Below are positions 18,637-27,809 of a stretch of DNA of 64,000 nucleotides, piece after piece. Under the pieces are notes generated by a model. The model had not been told where the DNA came from. It saw only the letters and a program-made list of their open reading frames with translations, and ran no database searches. Where the stretch lies: NCBI RefSeq assembly GCF_014395785.1, contig NZ_CP060713.1, positions 1,826,501-1,890,500 of the forward strand. Direction: 5' to 3'. Each line of letters opens with the position of its first letter. Position 1 is the first letter of the stretch. A program made the position numbers and the translations under genes. Source of the DNA: Nocardioides mesophilus. GTDB taxonomy: Bacteria > Actinomycetota > Actinomycetes > Propionibacteriales > Nocardioidaceae.

Positions 18637-18668
18637 GGTGCGGGCACCGACGTCGCGGTGCCCGCACC
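18637..18668 (-). terminator. Hairpin between binding-protein and ATPase genes
   Basis: A perfect 13-bp stem (18637-18649 with 18656-18668) with a 6-base loop, 36 bases after the end of the binding-protein gene on the reverse strand and 31 bases before the ATPase start. In ABC operons such hairpins protect or partly terminate the message so that the binding protein is made in excess. A weak tail (TTGTTTCTT region, complement) follows. Confidence 0.65.
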
Positions 18669-18703
18669 TCCGAGCTGCTGAGGGAAGGGCCGGACGGTGG
18701 CGA

Positions 18704-19828
18704 CTACTCGATCCCTGCCTCGGCGCAGGCCTTCGCGTAGGGGCCGGCGCACAGGTCGGCGACCTTGATGAAGCCACTCTTGATGACCGTGTCCGCGATG
18801 TTCTCCTTGGTCACGGTCTGGGGCGGCAGGAGCGTGGCAGGGATGTCCGTGCCGGAGCCGTTGTCGACCGACTGCTCTCCTGCCGGCTTCTCGTCGCGGG
18901 CCAGCTGCAGGGCGACCTTGGCGGCCGTGCTGGCCAGGGCGAACGTGTCCTTCCAGACGGTCATGTACTGCTCGCCCACCAGGATCCTCTGGATCGCCGA
19001 GGTGTCACCGTCCTGGCCGGTGACGGGCACCTGCGACAGGTCGACGCCGGCGCCCTTGAGGGAGGCCACGACACCTGCGGCCATGGAGTCGTTCATGCTG
19101 TAGACGCCGCCGATGTTCCCCTTGCCGATCTTGGTGATCGCCTGGTCCATCTCGCGCTGCGCGTTCGAGTCCGACCAGTCCGGCGTGTTCGTCTCGAAGC
19201 AGATGTCCAGCCCCGCCTCCTTGATCACCGGCTCAGAACCCGACCAGAACACGGACGCGTTGTTGTCCTTGGCGTCGCCCTTGATGACCACCAGGCACTT
19301 GTCCGTCGTGCCGAGCGTCTTCATCTGGTCCACCAGCGACGTTGCGATCTGCTCGCCCACGAGCTTGTTGTCGAACGAGACGTAGTAGTCCAGCGGGACG
19401 TCCTGGATCAGCGCGTCATAGGAGATGACGGGGATCCCCTTCTGACGGGCGCTGTTGACCACGCCGGCGAGTGCCTGACCGTCCACCGGGTCGACGACCA
19501 TCGCGTCCACTCCCTGACCGATGGCAGCATCCATCTGGCGCTGCTCGTTCCCTGCGTCGCCCTCGGCGTTCTGGAGGATCACGCCGCAGTCCGGGCACTC
19601 CCCCATGACTGCCTTCTCGAACTCGGGCGCGTCGATGGTTTTGAACCGCACGGCCTTGGTGTGCGGCAGGAACTGTGCGACCGTCGTCTTGTCATCGCCA
19701 CCCGAGCCCGAGCCCGAGCCGCCGTCGGCGGCGGTGGTGCTGGATGAACAGGCGCTGAGCGCCATGATGAGGACACCGATCCCCACTGCGGGGACTCGCA
19801 TCAGATGACGCTCTGACAAACGATTCAC
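18704..19828 (-). CDS. Sugar/cyclitol ABC transporter substrate-binding lipoprotein
   Basis: A 374-residue periplasmic-binding-protein-like (type 1, XylF/RbsB class) lipoprotein. It has a signal peptide with lipobox LSAC at about residues 24-27, then a Ser/Gly-rich linker. Ligand-fold landmarks are VVDPVDGQAL, SYDALI and TGQDGDTSAIQRILVGEQYMTV. The closest patterns are xylose-binding proteins, but the iol neighbours make a cyclitol such as inositol likely, as for the Caulobacter inositol ABC system. It is the first gene of the transporter block, downstream of the FAH gene. Confidence 0.9.
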   Translation of the reverse strand: MNRLSERHLMRVPAVGIGVLIMALSACSSSTTAADGGSGSGSGGDDKTTVAQFLPHTKAVRFKTIDAPEFEKAVMGECPDCGVILQNAEGDAGNEQRQMDAAIGQGVDAMVVDPVDGQALAGVVNSARQKGIPVISYDALIQDVPLDYYVSFDNKLVGEQIATSLVDQMKTLGTTDKCLVVIKGDAKDNNASVFWSGSEPVIKEAGLDICFETNTPDWSDSNAQREMDQAITKIGKGNIGGVYSMNDSMAAGVVASLKGAGVDLSQVPVTGQDGDTSAIQRILVGEQYMTVWKDTFALASTAAKVALQLARDEKPAGEQSVDNGSGTDIPATLLPPQTVTKENIADTVIKSGFIKVADLCAGPYAKACAEAGIE

Positions 19829-19928
19829 GGTAGTGCTCCTTCGTGCGTGGGCGCGAGCGCGCCCGCCGATACATCATGAAAAAGCAGGTCCCGGTGGCGG
19901 TGCGTCCACCGAGCGTTCTATCCCGAGT

Positions 19929-20777
19929 TCATTGCCGCTGTTGCGGGTTTCTCTGTGCAGATCCAGCGATGGGGTTGCGCATCGCTCCGATGGACTCGAT
20001 CCGGCTCTCGAGCACGTCCCCCTCGACGAGGAGGCGAACCGGGGAGCGGACGAACCCGACACCCTCGGGCGTGCCCGTGGCGATGACGTCGCCCGGCTCC
20101 AGCGTCGTGGTCTTGCTGACGTAGGCGAGGATGGCGGCGGGCGAGAAGATCATCGACGACGTGCGCGACGACTGCATGACCTCACCGTTGACCAATGTCT
20201 CCAACGCGAGGTCAGGAGTCCCCTCCCACTCGTCGGCAGTCACCAGCACCGGTCCCAGCGGGGCCGAGAAGTCAGCGTTCTTCCCGAGCGTCCACTGGGC
20301 GGTCTCGAACTGGCGCTTCCTGGCCGAGACGTCGTTGAAGCCGCTGTACCCCAAGATGGCTGCTGCCGCCTCTGACTCGCTTGCGTCGGTGAGGCGACGT
20401 CCGACGACGACCGCCAGCTCCACCTCCCAGTCGAGACCGTCCTCGTGGTCGGGCACCGGGATGGTTGCCCCGTCCACGACCAGCGTGGACGCCCAGCGTC
20501 CGAACACCGTCGGGTAGTCCGGCAGCGCCATCGAGGCCTCGCTCGCATGGCTCAGGTAGTTGAGGCCCACACACAGCACCTTGGCCGTGGCGGGAACGAA
20601 CGGGACCTGCTGGAGGTCGGACAGCGCGAGGAAGCCGGCGGTGCCGGCCTTCGCCTTGTCGAGCCAGCCGTCGACATCCGCGTAGAACTCGTCGACCGTG
20701 GCCAGGGGCCGGACCGCTCCGTCCTCGACCACGCCGATCGAGTGGTCACCGTCGGACTGGATTCCGATGAGCTTCAT
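19929..20777 (-). CDS. Fumarylacetoacetate hydrolase (FAH) family protein
   Basis: A 282-residue protein with the FAH-fold core starting near residue 68 (VLCVGLNYLSHA). Metal ligands are the Glu pair in DWEVELAVV near 122 and an Asp in GFNDVSARKRQ. GDVIATGTPEGVGF is the typical C-terminal signature. FAH proteins cleave C-C bonds or isomerise diketo acids, for example 2,4-diketo-3-deoxy sugar acids. ATG 20777 has a GGAGG ribosome site. The gene is divergent from the GntR regulator, with an operator candidate 60 bases upstream. Confidence 0.9.
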   Translation of the reverse strand: MKLIGIQSDGDHSIGVVEDGAVRPLATVDEFYADVDGWLDKAKAGTAGFLALSDLQQVPFVPATAKVLCVGLNYLSHASEASMALPDYPTVFGRWASTLVVDGATIPVPDHEDGLDWEVELAVVVGRRLTDASESEAAAAILGYSGFNDVSARKRQFETAQWTLGKNADFSAPLGPVLVTADEWEGTPDLALETLVNGEVMQSSRTSSMIFSPAAILAYVSKTTTLEPGDVIATGTPEGVGFVRSPVRLLVEGDVLESRIESIGAMRNPIAGSAQRNPQQRQ

Positions 20778-20836
20778 GGCCGCCTCCTGCATCCCCAGCC
20801 ACGGTGCTGACCATGGCCACTCGTGGTGGTGTCCCG

Positions 20837-20850
20837 CATATTCGTCATAA
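20837..20850 (-). promoter_or_regulatory. Candidate GntR operator upstream of the FAH-transporter operon
   Basis: On the reverse strand it reads TTATGACGAATATG. It matches the sites at 35221 (TTATAACGAATACA) and 21008 (TCATAAGGAATATG) at most positions. It lies 60-73 bases before the FAH start. Confidence 0.5.
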
Positions 20851-21002
20851 TCATTAGGCGAGACTAAACCAGCCCGTCGCACCCCCGTCAAGAGGTCGTT
20901 ACCGTGCTGGAACATGTCGGGGCGAACAGCGGCCGTGCGCCGCCTCACGGCTTGGTGCGGCAGGTCACTGCAGGAGGGAGTTGCTGCCCGCGTTCAGCAA
21001 CA

Positions 21003-21021
21003 GTCGCTCATAAGGAATATG
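21003..21021 (+). promoter_or_regulatory. Candidate GntR autoregulatory site
   Basis: TCATAAGGAATATG (21008-21021) lies directly before the GTG start of the GntR gene. Its right half ATAAGGAAT is identical to the right half of the palindrome at 35223-35238. Confidence 0.45.
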
Positions 21022-21029
21022 CTGGATTC

Positions 21030-21713
21030 GTGATCACTGCCGTCAAGTCCTCGTCAAACAGTCGTTCGCGAGATGCCGCTGACCACCTCGAGGAGCAGCT
21101 TCGCGATGTGGCACCCAACGAGCGGATCGGCACGAAGACCGAGCTGCAGAAGAAGCTTGGGGTCGCTGCAGGCACCTTGAACGAAGCTCTGCGCCTCCTG
21201 CAGGAGCGCGGCCTGATCGAGGTGAAGCCGGGTCCGCGCGGAGGGGTCTTCACCACCACGCCTGACCCGGTGGTGCGGCTCGGACAAACCTTCCTCTCGG
21301 TCCGCGGGCGGCCCGAGTCGGTCGACCACGCCGTCGCGGTCCGCAACGCGCTCGAGCCCCTCACGGTCATGGAGGCTCTTCATCACCGCAAGGCCGCGTC
21401 CGTGCGCGCGTTGCGGTCGCGAATCGAGAAGATCGCGGAGTCGATCGCCGACGACGAGCAGTTCCTCCGACAGATCTGGTACCTCCACGAGGAGATCGCG
21501 GAGATGGGCTCCAACCAGATCCTCACCAGCATGTATCTGGGGATCTTGAAGCTGGTCGAGGACGCGACCCTCGGCGTGGTGCCCCAGTCCAAGAGCATCG
21601 CCTACAAGCGCGAGCGCCTGCGGGTGCACGAGATGCTGGTGGACGCGATCGACCGCAAGGACGTCGAAGCCGCTGAGCGCGCGCTCGAGGCGCACACCCT
21701 CGCGACTTCCTGA
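21030..21713 (+). CDS. GntR family (FadR/FCD-type) transcriptional regulator
   Basis: A 227-residue regulator. The N-terminal winged helix (about residues 12-75) contains GTKTELQKKLGVAAGTLNEALRLLQ written in two parts around the recognition helix, then GLIEVKPGPRGG as the wing. The C-terminal all-helical FCD-like effector domain has HHRK and HEEIAEMG stretches. GTG 21030 is chosen because the longer frame reaching 20904 would cover the divergent promoter region. It is a likely repressor of the FAH/transport operon and of the gene at 34666, based on shared sites. Confidence 0.88.
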   Translation: MITAVKSSSNSRSRDAADHLEEQLRDVAPNERIGTKTELQKKLGVAAGTLNEALRLLQERGLIEVKPGPRGGVFTTTPDPVVRLGQTFLSVRGRPESVDHAVAVRNALEPLTVMEALHHRKAASVRALRSRIEKIAESIADDEQFLRQIWYLHEEIAEMGSNQILTSMYLGILKLVEDATLGVVPQSKSIAYKRERLRVHEMLVDAIDRKDVEAAERALEAHTLATS

Positions 21714-21752
21714 GTGCCGGGCGGGGACCGGCAGGTCCCACCGGCTCCGTCG

Positions 21753-22949
21753 TCACGGGGCCGGCTCGGCCCCCAGGCGACGCACATCCTCCCTGTCCCC
21801 GTCCAGTACCGGTGGCGCCCGGTGCGACGTTCTCGTGCGCTCCTGGCCGGTCAGGTCGAAGAACCTCAACGGCGGCCCCGGCAGCTGCAGGGAGCCCAGC
21901 GTCTCGTGGACCACGTCGACGACCAGCCCCTGGCTCCGGGTCTGCTCCCACTCGTAGACGTCGTCGAGACTGCGCAGCCTGCCCGCCGGAACACCCAGCT
22001 CACGCAATCGGCTGAGCAGCTCCTCCGCGGTCCAGTCGGTGAACGCCTTCTCGACCAGCGTGACCACCTCCGCGCGGGCGCCGACCCGCTCGGCATTGGT
22101 CGCCATGCCCGGTTGCGATGGGTCGAGGCCGAAGCCGGCGCAGAACGTCTGCCAGAGACTCTCGCTGCCGACGGCGATCTGGACCGCTCCGTCAGCGCAA
22201 CGGAACAGTCCGTACGGCGAGATCGACGAGTGGTGGTTCCCGGTCGCCTGTCCCACCTCACCACCGACCGTCCAGCGCGTTCCCTGGAACGCGTGCACGC
22301 CCACGGCCGCGGCCAGCAGAGAGGTGCGAACCACCTGTCCGCGGCCGGTCGACTGGCACTCCCGGAGCGCTGCGAGGACTCCGAAGGCTCCGTACATGCC
22401 GGCGAGCAGGTCGCAGATCGGCGTCCCGAACCGCTGCGGGTCGCCGGGTGCGGACCCGGTCAACGACATCAGTCCGGCCTCGCCCTGTGCGATCTGGTCA
22501 TACCCCGGCCGCCCGGCTTCGGGCCCGTCGTGCCCGAACCCGGAGATGGACAGCTGCACGAGCCGCGGGTTCACCCCCGCGAGCACCTCGGCGCCCAGAC
22601 CCAGCCGCTCCATGACCCCGGTCCGGAAGTTCTCCACCAGCACGTCGGCTCGTCGTACCAGGCCCAGCAGCACCTCTCGGTCTGCGTCGTCCTTGAGGTC
22701 GAGGCAGACGGACTCCTTGTTCCGGTTGGCCGAGAGGAAGTACGTCGATTCACGCTCCCCGTCGCTGCCGACGAAGGGCGGCCCCCACCCGCGCGAGTCG
22801 TCCCCGGTGCGCGGCGCCTCGACCTTGATCACCCGGGCGCCGAGATCACCCAGCATCATGGTGGCGTGCGGTCCGGACAGGGCACGCGACAGATCGATGA
22901 CAAGCACGCCATCCAGAGGCCCTGCCTCGGCGCACGGGTCCGCCGTCAC
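21753..22949 (-). CDS. Class III (CaiB/BaiF) CoA-transferase
   Basis: A 398-residue protein. LDGVLVIDLSRALSGPHATM opens the family fold, the RNKESVCLDLK stretch follows near 85, and the Asp of RPGYDQIAQGEAG near 162 is the expected catalytic residue that forms the acyl anhydride and aspartyl-CoA intermediate. It would move CoA to an organic acid, so the pathway here must include a carboxylate activation step, which is unusual in iol clusters. GTG 22949 overlaps the upstream stop (GTGA). Confidence 0.9.
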   Translation of the reverse strand: MTADPCAEAGPLDGVLVIDLSRALSGPHATMMLGDLGARVIKVEAPRTGDDSRGWGPPFVGSDGERESTYFLSANRNKESVCLDLKDDADREVLLGLVRRADVLVENFRTGVMERLGLGAEVLAGVNPRLVQLSISGFGHDGPEAGRPGYDQIAQGEAGLMSLTGSAPGDPQRFGTPICDLLAGMYGAFGVLAALRECQSTGRGQVVRTSLLAAAVGVHAFQGTRWTVGGEVGQATGNHHSSISPYGLFRCADGAVQIAVGSESLWQTFCAGFGLDPSQPGMATNAERVGARAEVVTLVEKAFTDWTAEELLSRLRELGVPAGRLRSLDDVYEWEQTRSQGLVVDVVHETLGSLQLPGPPLRFFDLTGQERTRTSHRAPPVLDGDREDVRRLGAEPAP

Positions 22950-23827
22950 GCGGGCGGCGGTTCGTCGGCGAGGGCGAACTGGACCTGCGCGGCGGCGACG
23001 GCGTCGTGCACCGCCTGCTCCATCGGCTTGGCCCGGTGGGCCCGGGAGATGATCTCCAGGCCCCACGGTCCGTCGTAGCCCGTCGCCCTGACCGCGCGGA
23101 TGAAGCCCACGACATCGAGCACGCCCTCCCCGGGCAGCATCCTCTCGTTGATGGTGTCCTCGAGCAGCGTGCCCACGACGGTCTCGGCCGCGTCGTCGAG
23201 CTCGGTCGAGACGATGGCTTCCACCGGGATGTCGACCACCGTGTCCATGGGGAGTCCCAGTCTCCCCAGGTGCCAGACGTCCAGGACCATGCCACCCGAG
23301 GGATGCCCCGAGGTCTCGAGCAGCCGCAGCGCGTCCGCTGGTGTGCGGATGTTGGCGAAGGCGATCGGTTCGATTCCGACGCGGACCCCGACGTCCGCGG
23401 CCTGCTCGGACAGTCGTCGGAACTCCGCGGCCATGGTCTCGAACGGCCAGGGGCTGCCGGAGAAGTCGCCGCCCGCCTTGAGGTGACGGACGGGCAGCTG
23501 CCGGGCCGCCTCGAGGAGATCGCGCCGCAACCGGTCCGACGACTCTCGTGCTGCACCGTCGGAGAACCAGTCGACCAGCATCTCGAGCTCCAGGTACTCG
23601 ATCGGCGAGTCCGCGATCAGCTGTCCGAACTCCGCGTAGCCCATCGAGTCGCGGACGGTCACCAGGTCCGCGTGCAACAGCCCGAACCCGGTGAAGCCGG
23701 CCTCGCCGGCCACGCGCACCCGCTCCTCGATCCTCTCCGCGCTGCGTTCGTCAGCACTCAGCGGGGCCACGGCCCCCGCCGTGAGCCAGCAGGTCGCGAT
23801 CAGCTCTGGTCCGCTCTTCTTGGTCAT
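22946..23827 (-). CDS. TIM-barrel sugar phosphate isomerase/epimerase family protein
   Basis: A 293-residue AP_endonuc_2-type barrel. Likely metal ligands are Glu in YLELEM, Glu in VGIEPIAF near 153, Asp/His in LDVWHLGR near 188 and Glu in GLEIISR near 268. Relatives are IolE/IolH, IolI and xylose isomerase-like enzymes acting on keto-cyclitols. It lies between the iolD and CoA-transferase genes and overlaps the latter. Inosose isomerase or IolH-like activity is plausible, not shown. Confidence 0.82.
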   Translation of the reverse strand: MTKKSGPELIATCWLTAGAVAPLSADERSAERIEERVRVAGEAGFTGFGLLHADLVTVRDSMGYAEFGQLIADSPIEYLELEMLVDWFSDGAARESSDRLRRDLLEAARQLPVRHLKAGGDFSGSPWPFETMAAEFRRLSEQAADVGVRVGIEPIAFANIRTPADALRLLETSGHPSGGMVLDVWHLGRLGLPMDTVVDIPVEAIVSTELDDAAETVVGTLLEDTINERMLPGEGVLDVVGFIRAVRATGYDGPWGLEIISRAHRAKPMEQAVHDAVAAAQVQFALADEPPPA

Positions 23828-23903
23828 GGTGTCCTTGTCCTGTCGGTCGTCTGCAGGGGTGCCGCTCCACCGCAACCCGCGCGGCCTGGTGGGGAGGTCG
23901 CCC

Positions 23904-25747
23904 TCATGTGCCGCGTCGTTGCTCGGCGAGCGCGGCATCCGATTCGGTCCTGGCGAGAACCACCGCAGGGACCTCACTCACCTCGGGGATGCCGACCTGC
24001 CAGTAGGAACCTCCCGGCGTCCAGTCCGCCTCTGCGACGTCGACGACGATGACGCTCGTGCGATCGTGCTCCCGGGCAACAGCCAGTGCCTCCCGAAGGC
24101 CGGCGAGGTCTCGGACGCGGGTCGAACGAGCGCCCAGCGACGCCGCGTGCGCAGCGAAGTCGACTCGCTCGCCGGCGCCGCTTCCCCGCGAGTCGCGCAG
24201 CATGTTGTTGTAGGAACGTCCGCCCTTGCCGCGCTGGAGGCGCTCGATCACTGCGAAACCCGCGTTGTCGCAGACGACGAGCACGAACTTCTTGCCGGAG
24301 AGCACGGAAGCGTAGATGTCGCTGTTCAGCATCAGGTATGAACCGTCTCCCACCAAGGCGAAGACCTCGCCTTGGTCTCGTGCGAAGGCCGCCCCCAGGC
24401 GCCGGAGATCTCATACCCCATGCAGGAGAAGCCGTACTCGCAGTCGAACGTCGCGATGCCCTTGCTGAGCCAGTTGATGTTCAGCTCACCGGGCAGGCCA
24501 CCGGCGGCAGTCAGCACGTAGTCCTCGTCGGTCGCCTCCGCGTGCACGGCCCCCACCACCTGCGCATAGCTCAGCACCGGTGAGTCCGTGTCGCGCGTCC
24601 GCTCCGCCACCAGCCGGCCGAGGTCACCCCGGGCCGAGGAGGCCTGCTCGTTCCAGCCCGGCGGGCAGGCCCAGCCGGAGAGGAGCTCGGTCAGCTCGCC
24701 GAGGCACTCACGGGCATCCCCGACCACGGGAGCAGAGTAGTGCTTGCCCGCGTCGAAACGGGCGGCGTTCACCGCGACGATGCGCGCCTGCGGCGCGAAC
24801 AGCGTCCACGAGCCGGTGGTGAAGTCCTGGAGACGCGTGCCGACCGCTATGACGAGGTCCGCGTCCTTCACCAGCGCGTTGGTCGGATCTGCACCGGTCA
24901 CCCCCAGCGGCCCCACGTAGTGCGGGTGGGAGCCCAGCACCGACGACTTCCCGGCCACCGTCTCGACCACAGGGATCCGGTGCGTCCGCACGAAGGCGTC
25001 CAGCTCCTTCTCCGCGAGCGAGTAGTGGACTCCTCCGCCGGCGATCAGGACCGGGCGCTGAGCGGCACGGATCAAGGTCGCCGCGGTGGTCAGCTCCTCA
25101 CCGTCCGGCCTGGGGCGGGGCCAGTGGTGCATCCGTGGCTCGAAGAACGCCTCGGGAAAGTCGTAGGCCTCGGCGGCCACGTCCTGGGGCAGCCCGACGA
25201 AGGCGGGGCCACAGTCACCCGGGTCCATCATGGTCCGGATCGCGCCGGGGATCGAGGCGAGGATCTGCGCGGGGTGGGTGATGCGGTCCCAGAAGCGGAC
25301 GACGGGTCGGAAGGCGTCGTTGACGGTGACCGAGGGCACACCGAAGTGCTCGACCTGCTGAAGCACCGGGTCGGGCAGCCTCGAGTTGAAGGTGTCACCC
25401 GCAAGGAAGAGGACCGGCAGTCGGTTCGCCATCGCCACGCCGGCTGCGGTCACCATGTTCGTCGCACCTGGACCGATCGACGAGGTGCACACCATGATCT
25501 GGCGTCGCCTCGTCGCCTTCGCGAAGGCGGCCGCGGCCAATCCCATGCCCTCCTCGCTCTGTCCGCGCCAGACAGGCATGTGGTCGCGGTGCGACTCCAG
25601 GGACTGTCCCAGACTCGTGACGTTTCCGTGCCCGAAGATCGCGAAGGTTCCGGGGAACAAGGGGACCTCAGCACCGTCGACGACGGTGCGCTGGGCGACC
25701 AGGAAGCGCACGAGCGCATCGGCTGTCGTCGTCCGGACGGTGCTCAC
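23904..25747 (-). pseudogene. iolD: 3D-(3,5/4)-trihydroxycyclohexane-1,2-dione hydrolase IolD, frameshifted
   Basis: A thiamine-diphosphate enzyme of about 614 residues if repaired. It opens the ring of the trihydroxy-dione in inositol breakdown. N-terminal Pyr domain: FAIFGHGNVTSLG and GQSEEGMGLAA; C-terminal PP domain with the ThDP/Mg motif GDGSYLMLNSDIYA. The frame breaks at a run of five C (24392-24396, + strand), just before the ThDP motif. One more G restores ISGAWGAAFARDQGEVFAL. As written, the main frame (25747-24332) would lack the cofactor site. GTG 25747 overlaps the previous stop. The break is probably a homopolymer error. Confidence 0.88.
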
Positions 25748-26919
25748 TGTCGGCCCCTCAGGTCGGAAACCTCTTCCCAGGACCGGGAGTGCCAGGAGTC
25801 GATCAGTGCCTGCTGGACGCTCACCACCGAGACGGCCTGGTCGAATCCCGGCGAGAAGTCCGAGCCGGTGGCGAGGGATTCCAGGAAGCAGAAGTCCTGG
25901 ATCGCCACCAGGTCCTCGAACCCGATGCTGTTCGCCTTTCCGGGCACGAACGCACCGTGGAACGGGAATCGCTCGCCGCCGAAGATCGTGGTGTATCCCG
26001 AGTTGGTCTGGTCGGTTCCCGAGTAGAAGAGCAGCTCGTTGATCCGTTCGTGGTTCCAGCTGAGCGAACCACGCGTGCCGTACACCTCGAAGGCGTTGCG
26101 GCTCTCGGGGCCGACGATGGTGCGACTGGCCTCGAAGGTGCCCGTCGCCCCGTTCTCGAAGGTGCACAGCATGGAGGCGAAGTCCTCGTTCTCCACCTCG
26201 CCGACCGGATCCTCTGGTGAGCCGGTTCCGTAGTGGCTCGAGGCGCCACTCTGCAGGGGCCGGTGGGTGATGTTGGTGTTGGCCATCCCCACGACCTCCG
26301 CGATGTCGCCGACCAGGAACTGTGCCATCGCCACGGAGTGGCTCAGGATGTCGCTGGAGACTCCAAAGCCGGCCTGATCCAGGAGGAACCGCCAGGTGAG
26401 CAGACCGAGCGGATCGCTGCCGTACATCGACAGGAAGCTTCCCCGGTAGTGGACGATCTCTCCGAGCTCCCCGCTGAGAATCAGGTTCCGGGCGTGCAGC
26501 ACCAGCGGAGACCACAGGTAGCAGTAGCCGACCCCGGTCCGGACCCCGGCCTCGGTGGCCAGCCGCCACGCGCTCAAGGCGTGATCCGGCGTTCCGCCGA
26601 TCGGCTTCTCGCTGAACACTGCCTTGCCGGCCGCACAGGCGGCCTCGATCATCGGCAGGTGCAGCATGTTGGGAGCGGTCACGAAGACCACGTCCACGTC
26701 GTCGGCAGTGACGGCCGACCGCCAGTCGTCGGTCACCCGGCGGAACCCGTAGTCCTCCGAGGCTGCGGCCCGCCTGCCCGGGTCGGGGTCGGCGCACACG
26801 ACCAGCTGCGGATCGAACGACCGCTCGGGAAAGTGCGTCGGGATCCGGCGGGCCGACCTGCTGTGCGCCTGTCCCATCCATCCCAGGCCCAGGACGGCGA
26901 TGCCCAGTGGCGGCTTCAC
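25744..26919 (-). CDS. Gfo/Idh/MocA family oxidoreductase in the iol operon
   Basis: A 391-residue protein. Rossmann motif GLGWMGQAHSRSA near residue 10, SEKPIGG near 100 and GVSSDILSHSVAMA near 205 with the catalytic Asp/His region. It is longer than the IolG-like copy at 30874. Position between iolB and iolD, with four-base overlaps on both sides, argues for a dehydrogenase acting on inositol or an inositol isomer (for example scyllo- or D-chiro-inositol). Confidence 0.88.
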   Translation of the reverse strand: MKPPLGIAVLGLGWMGQAHSRSARRIPTHFPERSFDPQLVVCADPDPGRRAAASEDYGFRRVTDDWRSAVTADDVDVVFVTAPNMLHLPMIEAACAAGKAVFSEKPIGGTPDHALSAWRLATEAGVRTGVGYCYLWSPLVLHARNLILSGELGEIVHYRGSFLSMYGSDPLGLLTWRFLLDQAGFGVSSDILSHSVAMAQFLVGDIAEVVGMANTNITHRPLQSGASSHYGTGSPEDPVGEVENEDFASMLCTFENGATGTFEASRTIVGPESRNAFEVYGTRGSLSWNHERINELLFYSGTDQTNSGYTTIFGGERFPFHGAFVPGKANSIGFEDLVAIQDFCFLESLATGSDFSPGFDQAVSVVSVQQALIDSWHSRSWEEVSDLRGRQ

Positions 26920-27806
26920 CGGCTCACCCGTCCGCTCGCCGAGGTCACCGGACAACGCGGATCCTGCTCCGCGGAGTCCCAGGAAGCGCGGATCCAGGCG
27001 TGTGTCGGGTCGTCGCAGAATCCCATGGTGCGCTCGTTCCCGGGTCCGGCCAGCACGTTGAGGAAGTACAGCGGGTACTGCGGCGGGGCGGTGGAAGGTC
27101 CGTGGTAGCCCTCGGGAACCAGGTAGACGTCCTGGTCGAGGACCGTCACGGTCTCGTCGACCACACCGTCGACGGTGTAGACACGGAACTGGGCCTGCCC
27201 CCGCGCATCGCCGTGCGGTGAGTCCAGGCACCCGGTCCGGAAGTAGTAGATCTCCTCGTTCCGCACGGGGCACCCCGCGATGCCGTCGTGGCGGTGCGGT
27301 GGCCAGGAGGAGAAGTTGCCGGCCGGAGTGATCACCTCGCAGACGTTGATGCGGTCCGCACCGGCGAACGAGGTCGGGGTGGCGATGTTGGTGACCTGAC
27401 GGGTCGCGGCACCGGCGCCGCGGACCTCGACCGGCACGCTGGCCGCCGCGGTCACGGCCAGGTCGTGCCTCACCGTCGCCTTCGCCGTGCACAGCGCGAT
27501 CTCGCCGCGTCCGGCCGAGAACTCCACGTTGCTTCCGAGCGGAAGGTAGATCCAGTCCGACACTGCGGCGAACACGCCGTCGCGACCATCGAGCGAGTAG
27601 CGCTCGCCGTCGACCCGCACCTCGACGTCTCGTGCGGACAGCGGAAGCAGCACTCCTTCCGTCGACGCCATCGTCCGGGTGAACGTCCTCGACTCACCGA
27701 AGTCGAGCACTTCGAGACCCGAGTACTCCCACCCGGCGGCCTCAGGCGTCACGGAGGCGACGATGCCGTCCTGGCCGACGTCCCCAGCTCTTCGCAACCA
27801 CGACAT
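26916..27806 (-). CDS. iolB: 5-deoxy-glucuronate isomerase IolB
   Basis: A 296-residue bicupin protein converting 5-deoxy-D-glucuronate to 2-deoxy-5-keto-D-gluconate. The metal-binding HRHD in SSWPPHRHDGIAG near 168, the Glu of NEEIYYFR and the later GYHGPS near 240 are the expected ligands. Length is normal for IolB. It is followed by the dehydrogenase with a GTGA overlap and preceded by the aldolase gene with 3 bases between. Confidence 0.93.
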   Translation of the reverse strand: MSWLRRAGDVGQDGIVASVTPEAAGWEYSGLEVLDFGESRTFTRTMASTEGVLLPLSARDVEVRVDGERYSLDGRDGVFAAVSDWIYLPLGSNVEFSAGRGEIALCTAKATVRHDLAVTAAASVPVEVRGAGAATRQVTNIATPTSFAGADRINVCEVITPAGNFSSWPPHRHDGIAGCPVRNEEIYYFRTGCLDSPHGDARGQAQFRVYTVDGVVDETVTVLDQDVYLVPEGYHGPSTAPPQYPLYFLNVLAGPGNERTMGFCDDPTHAWIRASWDSAEQDPRCPVTSASGRVSR

Positions 27807-27809
27807 GCG

